64,000 nt of DNA, from positions 992,001 through 1,056,000 of the forward strand of contig NZ_JACHLZ010000001.1 of NCBI RefSeq assembly GCF_014204755.1, written 5' to 3'. Of this stretch, positions 31,953 through 42,055 are shown piece by piece (position 1 is the first letter of the stretch; every line of letters begins with the position of its first letter). This DNA comes from Brachybacterium aquaticum (lineage in GTDB: Bacteria; Actinomycetota; Actinomycetes; Actinomycetales; Dermabacteraceae). The translations under genes were made by a program, and so were the position numbers. The notes below the pieces were generated by a model. The model did not search any database. It was not told where the DNA came from and was given only the letters and a program-made list of their open reading frames with translations.

Positions 31953-32842
31953 GTGGCGAACCATCGCGCTACCGGACGCCCCGAGGTGCGCAAGCACCGC
32001 ACCACCGGCGGCACCCACCGCGACGCGGCCCTGCCCGCGAGCGCCGTGAAGGTCGGTGTCCTCGGCGTCCTCGCGACCGCCACCATCGCCGCCCCGCTCG
32101 CCGCCGCCGCGGCCGGCGTGGACGAGAGCGCAGTCTCCTCCGAGACCGTCGCCCAGGCTGCCGCCCCCGCCGCCCCGATCGCTCAGCAGCAGGCCGCCGT
32201 TGCCATCGCGCCGGTCGCGATCCCCACCGCCAGCGAGGACTCCGCGGCCCCCGCCGCCGAGACCCGTGAGGCGAGCGCCGCGGCCGACCGCTCCGAGGAG
32301 CGCACCGCCCCGGCCGCCGAGGCGACCGCCACCGCCGACGAGAACACCGCCGACACCGGCATCGAGGTCTCGGTCCCCGAGCCCGAGCCCGTCGTCGCCG
32401 AGGCCGCGGCGACCGGCACCTCGTCGGCCGGCACCGCCGCCCCCGCCACCGCGAACGAGTCCGGGTACATCCGGCCCGTGGACGGGGTCATCACCTCCGG
32501 CTACGGCGGCCGCGTCCACCCCGTGCTCGGCTACTTCAAGGGCCATGACGGCGTGGACTTCGGCGCCGCCTGCGGCACCCCGGTCAAGGCCGTCAAGTCC
32601 GGCACCGTGGTCGCCGTCGAGTACCACAGCGCCTCCGGCAACCGCGTGAAGGTCGATCACGGCAACGGGGTCATCACCGGCTACTACCACCTCCAGGGCT
32701 TCAACACCTCGGTCGGCGCGACCGTCTCCCAGGGCGACGTGGTCGGCTACGTCGGCTCGACCGGCCGCTCCACCGGCTGCCACCTGCACTTCGCGACGAT
32801 GGACGAGGCGGGCAACTACTCCAACCCGATGTCGATCCTGCG

Positions 32843-32846
<4 letters not shown>
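31953..32846 (+). CDS. Secreted LytM (M23) peptidoglycan endopeptidase
   Basis: A 297-residue protein from GTG 31953. A basic N-terminus and hydrophobic segment ([20 protein letters not shown]) form a signal or anchor. About 110 Ala/Thr/Glu-rich residues follow, probably a cell-wall-spanning linker. The C-terminal LytM domain keeps the zinc ligands in [12 protein letters not shown] and GCHLHFA, so it should cleave peptide cross-links. Start choice: upstream frames have no credible ribosome binding site. Its stop overlaps the tsaD start, and it is divergent from the two-component system. Confidence 0.9.
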
Positions 32847-33961
<1,115 letters not shown>

Positions 33962-34000
33962 GGGACCCCTCACACCTCGGGGCGCGTCCTGCGCGCACGG

Positions 34001-34029
34001 CTCGACGCCGGGCGAGAGGTTGCTAGACT
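34001..34029 (+). promoter_or_regulatory. Promoter of tRNA-Arg(CCG)
   Basis: CTCGAC (34001-34006) and TAGACT (34024-34029) with a 17-base spacer, ending 10 bases before the tRNA. The same TAGACT box precedes tRNA-Arg(TCT). Confidence 0.65.
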
Positions 34030-34039
34030 TCCGAGGTCG

Positions 34040-34112
34040 GCCCGCGTAGCTCAGTGGATAGAGCGTCTGCCTCCGGAGCAGAAGGTCGTAGGTTCGAATC
34101 CTGTCGCGGGCA
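34040..34112 (+). tRNA. tRNA-Arg (anticodon CCG)
   Basis: A 73-base cloverleaf: acceptor GCCCGCG/CGCGGGC, anticodon stem TCTGC/GCAGA around CTCCGGA, T-loop TTCGAAT with two wobble pairs in its stem. CCA is not encoded. A 15-bp terminator hairpin follows 9 bases later. Confidence 0.96.
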
Positions 34113-34121
34113 CCGATGGCC

Positions 34122-34157
34122 GAAGGCGCGGCACCGCTTCCACGGTGCCGCGCCTTC
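34122..34157. terminator. Perfect 15-bp hairpin between tRNA-Arg and otsAB
   Basis: GAAGGCGCGGCACCG (34122-34136) pairs with its complement (34143-34157) around CTTCCA. It lies just after the tRNA and before the stop of the convergent otsAB gene. Confidence 0.9.
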
Positions 34158-34161
34158 TTCG

Positions 34162-36444
34162 TCATCCCCGCTGCTGCCGCAGGGCGAGGAGGCGCTGGAG
34201 CACCTCGCGCACCGCGTCGGTGTCGGCGATCCGCAGCCCGGCCGCGGTGTCCCCGCCGCCGACCTTCAGGGTCAGATCCCGCTCGCCGGCCTCGGCGAAC
34301 ACCGACTCGTCGGTGACGTCGTCGCCGAGGTACAGCCATGCATCCGCGGCGCTCGCCCGCGCCAGCGCGTCCACGGCCACACCCTTGGAGGTGTGCACCA
34401 CCGAGAACTCGACGACCTCCTTGCCCGGGGTGACGGTGACGTCCGGCAGGGTCACCGCGTACTCGAGCGCGGACTCGGTGGCGTTGATGCCGCCGCGGCC
34501 GCGGGCGTTGCGGGTGTGGAGCACGGCGGCGGTGGGCTTGGTCTCCACCTCGGTGCCCGGATGGGCGCGGGAGATGCGGCGCAGGGTCGTGGTGATCGAG
34601 GCCAGCAGCTCCTCCTTCTCCGGCGTCATCGCCAGTGCCGACTGGTCCAGCACCTCGGCCTGCATCCACGGCGGCAGCGCGCCGACCTCCGCGCCGTGGG
34701 AGCCGACCAGCACCACCGAGCTCGGCATCCTGGTGTGGGCGTCGAGGTTCGCCAGCGCCCGTCCGGAGACCAGGGCGACGGCGATGCCGGGCATCTCGGC
34801 GAGCTCGCGCAGTGCGCCGAGCGCCTTCGAGTCGGGGTGCACGGCGTCGCGCTCGGAGACGATCGGGGCGAGCACCCCGTCGAAGTCCGAGGCGATCAGC
34901 AGCCGCGGCAGCTCCGCGAACTCCTGCAGCGCGCGATCGACGTCGGCCGCCTGGCTGGGCGCGTCGCCGGTCAGACGCACGACGGGCGCGGAGGACCCCT
35001 CCAGCCGGCCCGTCTGCTCGAGGCGCTCGAGGAAGTCGTGGGCCCAGTTCTGCACGTCGTTCTCCATCACCTGGTGGCGCAGGGAGCGCATCGCCTCCTC
35101 CTGCTCCTCGGCCGGCATCGCCAGCGCCCGCAGGATCGCGGACTTCAGCTCGTCGATGTCGTGGGGGTTCACGAGCACGGCGGCGCGCAGCTCGTCGGCG
35201 GCGCCGGCGAACTCGGACAGCACGAGCACGCCGCGCAGGTCGGGACGGGAGGCGACGTACTCCTTGGCCACGAGGTTCATGCCGTCGCGCAGCGCGGTCA
35301 CGAGCACCACGTCCGCGGCCATGTACAGGGCGGTCATGTCGCGGCGGTCGAAGGAGTGGTGCTGGTAGGACACGGCCGGGCGGCCCAGCGGCGCGTGCTC
35401 GCCGTTGATGCGGCCGACGGTCAGCTCGACCTCGTCGCGCAGCTGCTTGTAGGCGTCCACGCGCTCGCGGGAGGGGGTGGCGACCTGGATCATCACCGTG
35501 TCGTGGGGGTCGATCAGCCCGTCGTCCAGCAGCTCGCCCCAGGCCTTCAGGCGGTGGCGGATCCCCTTGGTGTAGTCCAGGCGGTCCACGCCGAGCACGA
35601 CTTTCTCCGGATCGCCGAGGTCGTGGCGCAGCTGCACCGCGCGCTCGCGGATCTGCGGGTCCTCGGCGAGGGCCGAGACGGCGGCGGAGTCGATGGAGAT
35701 GGGGAAGGTGCGCACCTCGACCTCGCGCACCGGCGCGGCGCCGAGCCCCGGCACCGAGATCGTCATCCCCTCGACGTGGTAGCCGAGGAGCTTGCGCACC
35801 GCGGCGACGAAGTTCAGCGAGTCGCTCTCGCGCTGGAAGCCGAGCAGGTCCGCGCCCAGCAGTCCGCGCAGGATCGAGTTGCGCTTGGGCAGCTGGGAGA
35901 ACAGCTCGACCGACGGGAAGGGGATGTGGTTGAAGAACCCGATCCGCACGTCGGTGCGCTTCTCCCGGATCATCAGCGGCACCAGCTGCAGCTGGTAGTC
36001 GTGCACCCACACGGTCCCGCCCGGCGCGGTGACGGGGGCGGCGGCCTCGGCGAAGCGGCGGTTCGCCCCGAGGTAGGCGTCCCACCAGGTGCGGTGGAAC
36101 TCCGGGTCGACGATCACGTCGTGGTAGAGCGGCCACAGGGTCGCATTGGAGAAGCCCTCGTAGTAGCGCTCCACGTCCTGCTGGTCCAGGCGCACCGGGT
36201 ACAGGCTCATCCCGTCGGCCTCGAAGGGCGCGGGCGGCTCGCCGGGGGCACCGGCCCATCCCACCCAGGCACCCGAGTCGACGGTGCGCATCACGGACTC
36301 CATCGCGGTGACGAGACCGCCGGGGCTGGTCACCCACTCGGTGGCACCGTCGGGCAGGGTGTGCGAGTCGACGGGCAGTCGGTTCGCGACCACCACCAGC
36401 TCATGGGTGGGGGAGGACGGATCGGGGGCGGAGGTGCTGGACAC
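34162..36444 (-). CDS. otsAB: Fused trehalose-6-phosphate synthase/phosphatase
   Basis: A 760-residue bifunctional enzyme: OtsA makes trehalose 6-phosphate from UDP-glucose and glucose 6-phosphate, and OtsB removes the phosphate. GTG 36444 has AAGGAG 5 bases before it. The GT20 half (residues 1-490) shows VVANRLPVDS, WVHDYQLQLVP, GFFNHIPFPS, VDRLDYTKGI and RDGMNLVAKEY. The HAD phosphatase half (from about 515) shows SDFDGVLAP, SGRALANLD and YLGDDVTDESVF. All key residues are present. Trehalose protects against osmotic and heat stress. It is divergent from lysA. Confidence 0.95.
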   Translation of the reverse strand: MSSTSAPDPSSPTHELVVVANRLPVDSHTLPDGATEWVTSPGGLVTAMESVMRTVDSGAWVGWAGAPGEPPAPFEADGMSLYPVRLDQQDVERYYEGFSNATLWPLYHDVIVDPEFHRTWWDAYLGANRRFAEAAAPVTAPGGTVWVHDYQLQLVPLMIREKRTDVRIGFFNHIPFPSVELFSQLPKRNSILRGLLGADLLGFQRESDSLNFVAAVRKLLGYHVEGMTISVPGLGAAPVREVEVRTFPISIDSAAVSALAEDPQIRERAVQLRHDLGDPEKVVLGVDRLDYTKGIRHRLKAWGELLDDGLIDPHDTVMIQVATPSRERVDAYKQLRDEVELTVGRINGEHAPLGRPAVSYQHHSFDRRDMTALYMAADVVLVTALRDGMNLVAKEYVASRPDLRGVLVLSEFAGAADELRAAVLVNPHDIDELKSAILRALAMPAEEQEEAMRSLRHQVMENDVQNWAHDFLERLEQTGRLEGSSAPVVRLTGDAPSQAADVDRALQEFAELPRLLIASDFDGVLAPIVSERDAVHPDSKALGALRELAEMPGIAVALVSGRALANLDAHTRMPSSVVLVGSHGAEVGALPPWMQAEVLDQSALAMTPEKEELLASITTTLRRISRAHPGTEVETKPTAAVLHTRNARGRGGINATESALEYAVTLPDVTVTPGKEVVEFSVVHTSKGVAVDALARASAADAWLYLGDDVTDESVFAEAGERDLTLKVGGGDTAAGLRIADTDAVREVLQRLLALRQQRG

Positions 36445-36801
36445 CGGGACTCCTTCGCGGGGTCGGACGGAGAGGCGGCGGGCAGCGCACGTCGGGCGGC
36501 CGCGGACGGCACCGGGCGGCTCCCGCGCCGACACCCCCGACCCTATCAAGTGCGATGGCTCACCCGGAGGGTCGCCCGGCCCGTCGGCCGCCGCCCGTGC
36601 CCCCGCGCCGACCGGGCCGACCAGCGCGCCTGCGACCAGGGACGACATCGGCCGACCGGGCGGAAGGCCGGCCGGGCCCGGCTCGTCCGCCGGGCGGACC
36701 GCGGTGCGGTCCCGGAGCCCGCCCGCCTACCCTTTCAGGGCGCCGCCGGGACCGCCCCCGTCGGCCGACGGAGCCAGGACAGCGACCCACAGGAGATCCC
36801 C
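36445..36801. other. Divergent intergenic region otsAB-lysA
   Basis: This 357-base region holds no gene that I can support. It has very GC-rich runs, two CCCGTCGGC motifs (near 36580 and 36752) and the lysA ribosome binding site AGGAGA. No clear -10 box or hairpin stands out. Confidence 0.5.
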
Positions 36802-38214
36802 ATGCGCGCCCACGAAGCCGGAGCCCTCCACGGCAACGACGCGGCCCCCACCTGGCTGCCGTACCCCACCGACGTCAACGCCCTCATCCCGGGGCTGTGG
36901 TCGCGCACCACCGCCCGCGGCGCCGACGGCGCGCTCGAGGTGGGCGGCGTGAGCGTCACCCGCATCGCCGAGGAGGTCGGCACCCCGGCCTTCGTGCTGG
37001 ACGAGGACGACTTCCGCACCCGCGCGCGCTCCTTCCGCGACGCCTTCGCCGAGGCCTTCCGCCCCCTCTCCGGTGCGCAGGTCTACTACGCCGGCAAGGC
37101 CTTCCTGTGCGGGGCCGTCGCGCGCTGGGTCGCCGAGGACGGACTGGGCCTGGACGTCTGCACCGGCGGCGAGCTCGCCATCGCGCTGCGCGCCGGCTTC
37201 CCCGCCGAGCGCATCGCCCTGCACGGCAACAACAAGTCCCGCGCCGAGGTGACCCGCGCCCTGGAGAACGGCGTGGGCCGCATCGTCATCGACTCCCTCG
37301 ACGAGATCGGCCTGGTCGACGCGCTCGCCGGCGAGCTCGGACTGCGCGCCGCCGTGATGCTGCGCGTGACCACGGGCGTGGAGGCCCACACCCACGAGTT
37401 CATCGCCACCGCGCACGAGGACCAGAAGTTCGGCCTCTCCATCACCGGCGGCGCCGCCTTCGAGGCCGTGCGCCGCGTGCTCGAGGCCGACCACCTCGAC
37501 CTCGTGGGCCTGCACTCCCACATCGGCTCGCAGATCTTCGACACCGGCGGCTTCGAGGTCGCGGCCCGTCGCGTCCTCGACCTCGTCGCCCGGGTGCGCG
37601 ACGAGCTGGACCATCCGATCACCCAGCTCGACCTCGGCGGCGGCTTCGGCGTCATGTACAACACCCAGCACACCCCCGCGACGCCCGAGGCCCTGGCCAC
37701 CGGCATCGCCTCCATCGTCGAGAAGCAATGCCACGAGCTCGATCTCGAGGTCCCGCACCTCTCCTTCGAGCCCGGCCGCGCCATCGCCGGACCCTCCACC
37801 CAGACCCTGTACTCCGTCGGCACCGTCAAGGACGTGCGCCTGGGCGGCCCGCACCACCGCGTCTACGTCTCCGTGGACGGCGGCATGAGCGACAACGTCC
37901 GCACCGCCCTGTACGACGCCGACTACTCCTGCCTGCTCTCCTCCCGCGTCTCGGGCGAGATGCCCGAGGTGGTGCGCGTGGTGGGCAAGCACTGCGAGAG
38001 CGGCGACATCGTCGTGAAGGACGAGTACCTGCCCGGCGACGTGCATCGCGGGGACCTCGTCTCCGTCCCCGTCACCGGCGCCTACTGCTACTCGCTGGCC
38101 TCCAACTACAACCATGTCCCGCGCCCGCCGGTGGTGGCCGTGAAGGACGGCGAGATCCGCACGCTCGTGCGCCGCGAGACCGAGGAGGACCTGCTCGGCC
38201 TCGACGTGGGCTGA
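36802..38214 (+). CDS. lysA: Diaminopimelate decarboxylase
   Basis: A 470-residue PLP enzyme making L-lysine from meso-diaminopimelate, the last lysine step. ATG 36802 follows AGGAGA. Lys in YAGKAFLCGA binds PLP; HSHIGSQI, LDLGGGFG, FEPGRAI, CESGDIV and DADYSCLLSSR are the conserved blocks. It lies before the homoserine dehydrogenase gene, the order found in actinobacterial lysA-hom-thrC-thrB clusters, though argS, often just upstream, is missing. It has its own weak terminator, so hom may be transcribed separately. Confidence 0.96.
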   Translation: MRAHEAGALHGNDAAPTWLPYPTDVNALIPGLWSRTTARGADGALEVGGVSVTRIAEEVGTPAFVLDEDDFRTRARSFRDAFAEAFRPLSGAQVYYAGKAFLCGAVARWVAEDGLGLDVCTGGELAIALRAGFPAERIALHGNNKSRAEVTRALENGVGRIVIDSLDEIGLVDALAGELGLRAAVMLRVTTGVEAHTHEFIATAHEDQKFGLSITGGAAFEAVRRVLEADHLDLVGLHSHIGSQIFDTGGFEVAARRVLDLVARVRDELDHPITQLDLGGGFGVMYNTQHTPATPEALATGIASIVEKQCHELDLEVPHLSFEPGRAIAGPSTQTLYSVGTVKDVRLGGPHHRVYVSVDGGMSDNVRTALYDADYSCLLSSRVSGEMPEVVRVVGKHCESGDIVVKDEYLPGDVHRGDLVSVPVTGAYCYSLASNYNHVPRPPVVAVKDGEIRTLVRRETEEDLLGLDVG

Positions 38215-38218
38215 CCCC

Positions 38219-38249
38219 CGGGCCTCGCCTCACGGGTGGGTCAGGCCCG
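38219..38249 (+). terminator. Weak hairpin after lysA
   Basis: CGGGCCT (38219-38225) pairs with AGGCCCG (38243-38249); the 17-base loop can fold only partly. A partial terminator between lysA and hom. Confidence 0.4.
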
Positions 38250-38301
38250 CCCGCCCGTCGCACTCGTTCATCCGGTGTCACGAAGGGGCCGCCGCCTCGG
38301 C

Positions 38302-38307
38302 TACAGT
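38302..38307 (+). promoter_or_regulatory. Candidate -10 box upstream of hom
   Basis: TACAGT lies about 77 bases before the hom start and fits the TANNNT consensus. No convincing -35 element is at 17 bases, and I see no leader peptide or attenuator in the leader. Confidence 0.35.
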
Positions 38308-38383
38308 GCCAGAGCCTGCCCCGACAGACCCGTCTCCTCGTCACACCCTGTTCGTCGGACCCTGTGGAAGGACCGTCCCGCAC

Positions 38384-39739
38384 ATGTCTCAGACCGCTTC
38401 GCAGTCCCCGGCCGTGCCGGACCCCTCGACCCTGCCCGCGCTGCGCGTCGCCGTGCTCGGTGCCGGCACCGTCGGCGCCGAGGTGCTGCGACTGATCGCC
38501 CAGCAGGGCGACGACCTCGCCCACCGCATCGGCGGCCGGCTCGAGGTCATCGGGATCTCCGTGCGCGACCGCTCCAAGGACCGCGGCGAGCACGTGCCCG
38601 CCGCGCTGCTTACGGACGACCCCAGCGCCCTGGTCCGCGAGGCCGACCTCGTCATCGAGGTGATGGGCGGGATCGAGCCGGCGCGCAGCCTGCTGCTCGA
38701 GGCGATGGCGCACGGCGCCAGCGTCGTCACCGCCAACAAGGCCCTGCTCGCCCAGGACGGTGCCGCGCTCTACGAGGCGGCCGACGACCACGGCGTGGAC
38801 CTCTACTTCGAGGCCGCCGTGGCCGGGGCGATCCCGCTGGTCCGCCCCGTGCGCGAGTCCCTCGCCGGCGACCGCATCCAGCGCGTCCTCGGCATCGTCA
38901 ACGGCACCACCAACTACATCCTGGACGCCATGACCCGCACCGGCCTCGGCTTCCAGGAGGCGCTCACCAGCGCCCAGGAGCTCGGCTACGCCGAGGCGGA
39001 CCCCACCGCGGACATCGAGGGCCACGACGCCGCCGCGAAGGCCTCGATCCTCGCCTCCCTCGCCTTCCACAGCCGCGTGCGGCTCGCGGACGTGCACTGC
39101 GAGGGCATCACCGACGTGTCCGCGCAGGACATCGCCGCCGCCGCGCGCATGGGCCGCACCATCAAGCTGCTCTCCATCGTCGAGCGCATCGAGGAGGAGA
39201 ACGGCGAGCGGATCTCCGCCCGCGTCTACCCGGCGCTGATCCCTCACACCCACCCGCTCGCGTCGGTCTCGGAGGCCTACAACGCGGTGTTCATCGAGGC
39301 CGACGCCGCCGGCTCGCTGATGTTCTACGGCCAGGGCGCCGGCGGCGCCCCCACCGCCTCCGCGATCATGGGCGACGTGGTCTCCGCCGCCCGCGCCCGC
39401 GTGCGCGGGGGAGTGGGGCCGCGCGAGTCCCGCTACGCCGAGCTGGAGCTGATCCCGCTCGAGGAGCTGCGCAGCGCCTTCTACGTGTCCCTCACCGTGC
39501 AGGACCGACCCGGCGTGCTCGCCGAGATCGCCGGCACCCTCTCCGGTCACGGCATCTCCATCTCCACCATCCACCAGGAGCTCATCGACTCCGGGGCCGA
39601 CGGTCAGGAGGGGCGCGCGCACATCGGGATCGCCACCCATCGCGCGCTCGAGTCCGCGATGACTGCATCGCTGGACATGTTCTCCTCCACCGCGACCGTG
39701 CTGTCGATCGACTCCGTCCTCCGCATCGAAGGAGAATGA
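38384..39739 (+). CDS. hom: Homoserine dehydrogenase
   Basis: A 451-residue NAD(P)-dependent enzyme that reduces aspartate semialdehyde to homoserine. The Rossmann motif [17 protein letters not shown] is followed by [14 protein letters not shown] and [21 protein letters not shown] and [13 protein letters not shown] form the active site. A C-terminal ACT domain ([25 protein letters not shown]) suggests feedback control by threonine. ATG 38384 lies 11 bases after GGAAGGA. The gene heads the threonine operon and ends 5 bases before the thrC start. Confidence 0.96.
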   Translation: MSQTASQSPAVPDPSTLPALRVAVLGAGTVGAEVLRLIAQQGDDLAHRIGGRLEVIGISVRDRSKDRGEHVPAALLTDDPSALVREADLVIEVMGGIEPARSLLLEAMAHGASVVTANKALLAQDGAALYEAADDHGVDLYFEAAVAGAIPLVRPVRESLAGDRIQRVLGIVNGTTNYILDAMTRTGLGFQEALTSAQELGYAEADPTADIEGHDAAAKASILASLAFHSRVRLADVHCEGITDVSAQDIAAAARMGRTIKLLSIVERIEEENGERISARVYPALIPHTHPLASVSEAYNAVFIEADAAGSLMFYGQGAGGAPTASAIMGDVVSAARARVRGGVGPRESRYAELELIPLEELRSAFYVSLTVQDRPGVLAEIAGTLSGHGISISTIHQELIDSGADGQEGRAHIGIATHRALESAMTASLDMFSSTATVLSIDSVLRIEGE

Positions 39740-39744
39740 CCCCC

Positions 39745-40803
39745 ATGGCCCACCAGTGGCGCGGCGTCCTCGCCGAGTACCGCGAGCACCTGCCCTTCGC
39801 CGACGGCGACACCCTCCTGACCCTCGGCGAGGGCGGCACGCCGCTGGTCGCGGCACCGGCCCTGTCCGAGCGCGTCGGCGCGGACGTGCACGTCAAGGTC
39901 GAGGGCATGAACCCCACCGGCTCCTTCAAGGACCGCGGCATGGTCTCGGCCATGACGAAGGCCACGAACGACGGCGCGACCGCCGTGGTGTGCGCCTCCA
40001 CCGGCAACACCTCCGCCTCCGCCGCCGCCTACGCCACCGCCGCGGGCCTGACCTGCGCGGTGCTGCTGCCGCAGGGAAAGATCGCCGCCGGCAAGCTCGC
40101 CCAGGCCGTGGTGCACGGCGCGAAGCTGATCCAGGTCGACGGCAACTTCGACGACTGCCTCGAGATCGCCCGCAAGCTCGACGCGGAGCATCCCATAGAG
40201 CTGGTCAACTCCGTGAACCCCTACCGCCTCCAGGGGCAGAAGACCGCCGCCTTCGAGGTGTGCGACGCGCTGGGGAAGGCCCCGGACATCCACATCCTGC
40301 CCGTCGGCAACGCGGGCAACATCTCCGCCTACTGGATGGGCTACCGCGAGTACCGCGAGGCCGGTGTCACCGGCGCCCTGCCGCAGATGTGGGGCTTCCA
40401 GGCTGCCGGTGCCGCGCCTTTCGTGGCCGGCCACCCCATCAAGGACCCCGAGACCGTCGCGACCGCGATCCGCATCGGCGCCCCCGCCTCCTGGAACCTG
40501 GCCGTCGAGGCCCGTGACGACTCCGGCGGCCTCATCGACGCCGTCAGCGACCAGCAGATCCTCGACGCCCAGAAGCTCCTGGCCGCCGAGGTGGGCATCT
40601 TCGTCGAGCCGGCCTCCGCCGCGGGCGTCGCCGGGCTGCTGCAGCAGGCCGAGCGCGGCCAGGTCCCCACCGGCGCCACCATCGCGATCACCGTGACCGG
40701 CAACGGTCTCAAGGACATCGACACCGCCCTCACCCAGCACGACCTCACCCCCACCGTCGTGCCCGTGGACATCGCCGCCGCCGCGGAGGCCATCGGCCTG
40801 TGA
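39745..40803 (+). CDS. thrC: Threonine synthase
   Basis: A 352-residue PLP enzyme that makes threonine from phosphohomoserine. [11 protein letters not shown] carries the PLP lysine; [15 protein letters not shown] and [16 protein letters not shown] are the conserved cofactor blocks. ATG 39745 is preferred to ATG 39736 because GAAGGAG is 10 bases before the former and only 1 before the latter. It overlaps the thrB start by 4 bases. The short form without the N-terminal domain of the E. coli enzyme is normal for actinobacteria. Confidence 0.96.
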   Translation: MAHQWRGVLAEYREHLPFADGDTLLTLGEGGTPLVAAPALSERVGADVHVKVEGMNPTGSFKDRGMVSAMTKATNDGATAVVCASTGNTSASAAAYATAAGLTCAVLLPQGKIAAGKLAQAVVHGAKLIQVDGNFDDCLEIARKLDAEHPIELVNSVNPYRLQGQKTAAFEVCDALGKAPDIHILPVGNAGNISAYWMGYREYREAGVTGALPQMWGFQAAGAAPFVAGHPIKDPETVATAIRIGAPASWNLAVEARDDSGGLIDAVSDQQILDAQKLLAAEVGIFVEPASAAGVAGLLQQAERGQVPTGATIAITVTGNGLKDIDTALTQHDLTPTVVPVDIAAAAEAIGL

Positions 40804-41714
40804 GGATCCAGCACACGCGGGTGTCCGTGCGGGTCCCCGCCACCTCCGCGAACCTCGGCCCCGGATTCGACACGCTCGGCCTCGCCCTGGACCTGTGCGA
40901 CGACCTGAGCGTCGAGGCGACCACCGGCGGGATCGAGATCGAGGTCGAGGGGGAGGGCGCCGCGGACGTGCCCCGCGGGGAGGAGCACCTCGTGGTGCGG
41001 GCGCTGCGCCGCGGCCTCGACCACGCCGGTGCCCCCCAGAGCGGACTGCGACTGCGCACCGTGAACCGGATCCCGCACGGCCGCGGCCTCGGCTCGAGCG
41101 CCGCCGCCGCGGTCGCCGGGCTGCTGCTGGCCCGGGGGATGCTCTCCGAGCCCGACGCGCTGGACGACGAGGACGTCCTCCAGCTCGCCACCGAGCTCGA
41201 GGGGCATCCCGACAACGCCGCCCCCGCACTGCTGGGCGGTCCGGTGCTCTCCTGGATGCAGGGGGAGCGGGCCCGGGCCGTGCCGCTCGCCCATGGCGAG
41301 GGCGTGCTCGCCCCCGTGGTCCTGCTGCCGCGCGCGACCCTGTCCACCCATCGCGCCCGCGGCCTGCTGCCCGCCGAGGTGCCGCACGGCGATGCCGTGT
41401 TCAACGCCTCCCGTGCCGCGCTGCTCGTCCACGCCCTCGCCGGGGCGCCCGAGCTGCTCATGGAGGCCACCGAGGACCGTCTGCACCAGGAGCAGCGCGC
41501 TCCCGGCATGCCCGAGAGCGTGGAGCTCATGCGGGTGCTGCGCCAGGAGGGGCACCCCGCGGTGATCTCCGGCGCCGGCCCGTCGGTGCTGGTCCTCGCC
41601 GGCAGTCGCGGGGAGATCGCACCGCTCGTGCGGCGCTTCGTCGCCGACCCCTCGGCCTGGCGCATCGCCCAGGTGTCGCTGCGGGAGACGCCCACGGCGC
41701 CTGTGGTAGGTTGA
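40800..41714 (+). CDS. thrB: Homoserine kinase
   Basis: A 304-residue GHMP kinase that phosphorylates homoserine before ThrC acts. The N-terminus has the substrate block [23 protein letters not shown]; the ATP loop is [18 protein letters not shown]; the C-terminal [11 protein letters not shown] is motif 3. GTG 40800 overlaps the thrC stop. The gene closes the hom-thrC-thrB operon and is followed by a long leader for rho. Confidence 0.96.
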   Translation: MRIQHTRVSVRVPATSANLGPGFDTLGLALDLCDDLSVEATTGGIEIEVEGEGAADVPRGEEHLVVRALRRGLDHAGAPQSGLRLRTVNRIPHGRGLGSSAAAAVAGLLLARGMLSEPDALDDEDVLQLATELEGHPDNAAPALLGGPVLSWMQGERARAVPLAHGEGVLAPVVLLPRATLSTHRARGLLPAEVPHGDAVFNASRAALLVHALAGAPELLMEATEDRLHQEQRAPGMPESVELMRVLRQEGHPAVISGAGPSVLVLAGSRGEIAPLVRRFVADPSAWRIAQVSLRETPTAPVVG

Positions 41715-42055
41715 GCCTGCGTCCCGGCGACACCGCACGTCCATCGCACGACGCGAACCCCTGCACCATGATCCTTCGAGGATCCTCTGCGCAGTCCTCC
41801 GCGCCCCGATGAGCTCATCGAGCAGTGCCGCGCACGGACCGGGCGCCTCCCCGACGAGGCGCAGGCCGGTCCCGCACACCGCCATCGACGCACCCCGAAG
41901 CACACCGGCAGGCAGGCCCGCGGATCGCCCCGCATCATGGGACACCGCCCCTGCACGGCCCGCCATCGCAGCGCCCGGGCACCATCTCCCCGGCCCTGTG
42001 CGGCACCCAGACCAGGAATGAGCCGCTCCGAGCGGCTCGACAGGAAGGAACCCGG
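41715..42055 (+). other. Rho leader region with hairpin near the start codon
   Basis: This 341-base region has no gene that I can support. At 42020-42038 an 8-bp hairpin (GAGCCGCT, loop CCG, AGCGGCTC) lies 6 bases before the rho ribosome binding site, where it could affect translation. In E. coli rho is attenuated by Rho itself in a comparable leader. No leader peptide is recognisable. Confidence 0.5.

Noticed and set aside
38215-38383. Amino-acid attenuator or T-box before hom
   Set aside because: No leader peptide rich in Thr, Ile or Met codons and no terminator/antiterminator pair is visible; only a -10-like box and a weak hairpin are seen.
36555-38495. 646-codon plus-strand frame overlapping lysA in another phase
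   Set aside because: Arg/Pro-rich shadow frame over the conserved lysA coding sequence.
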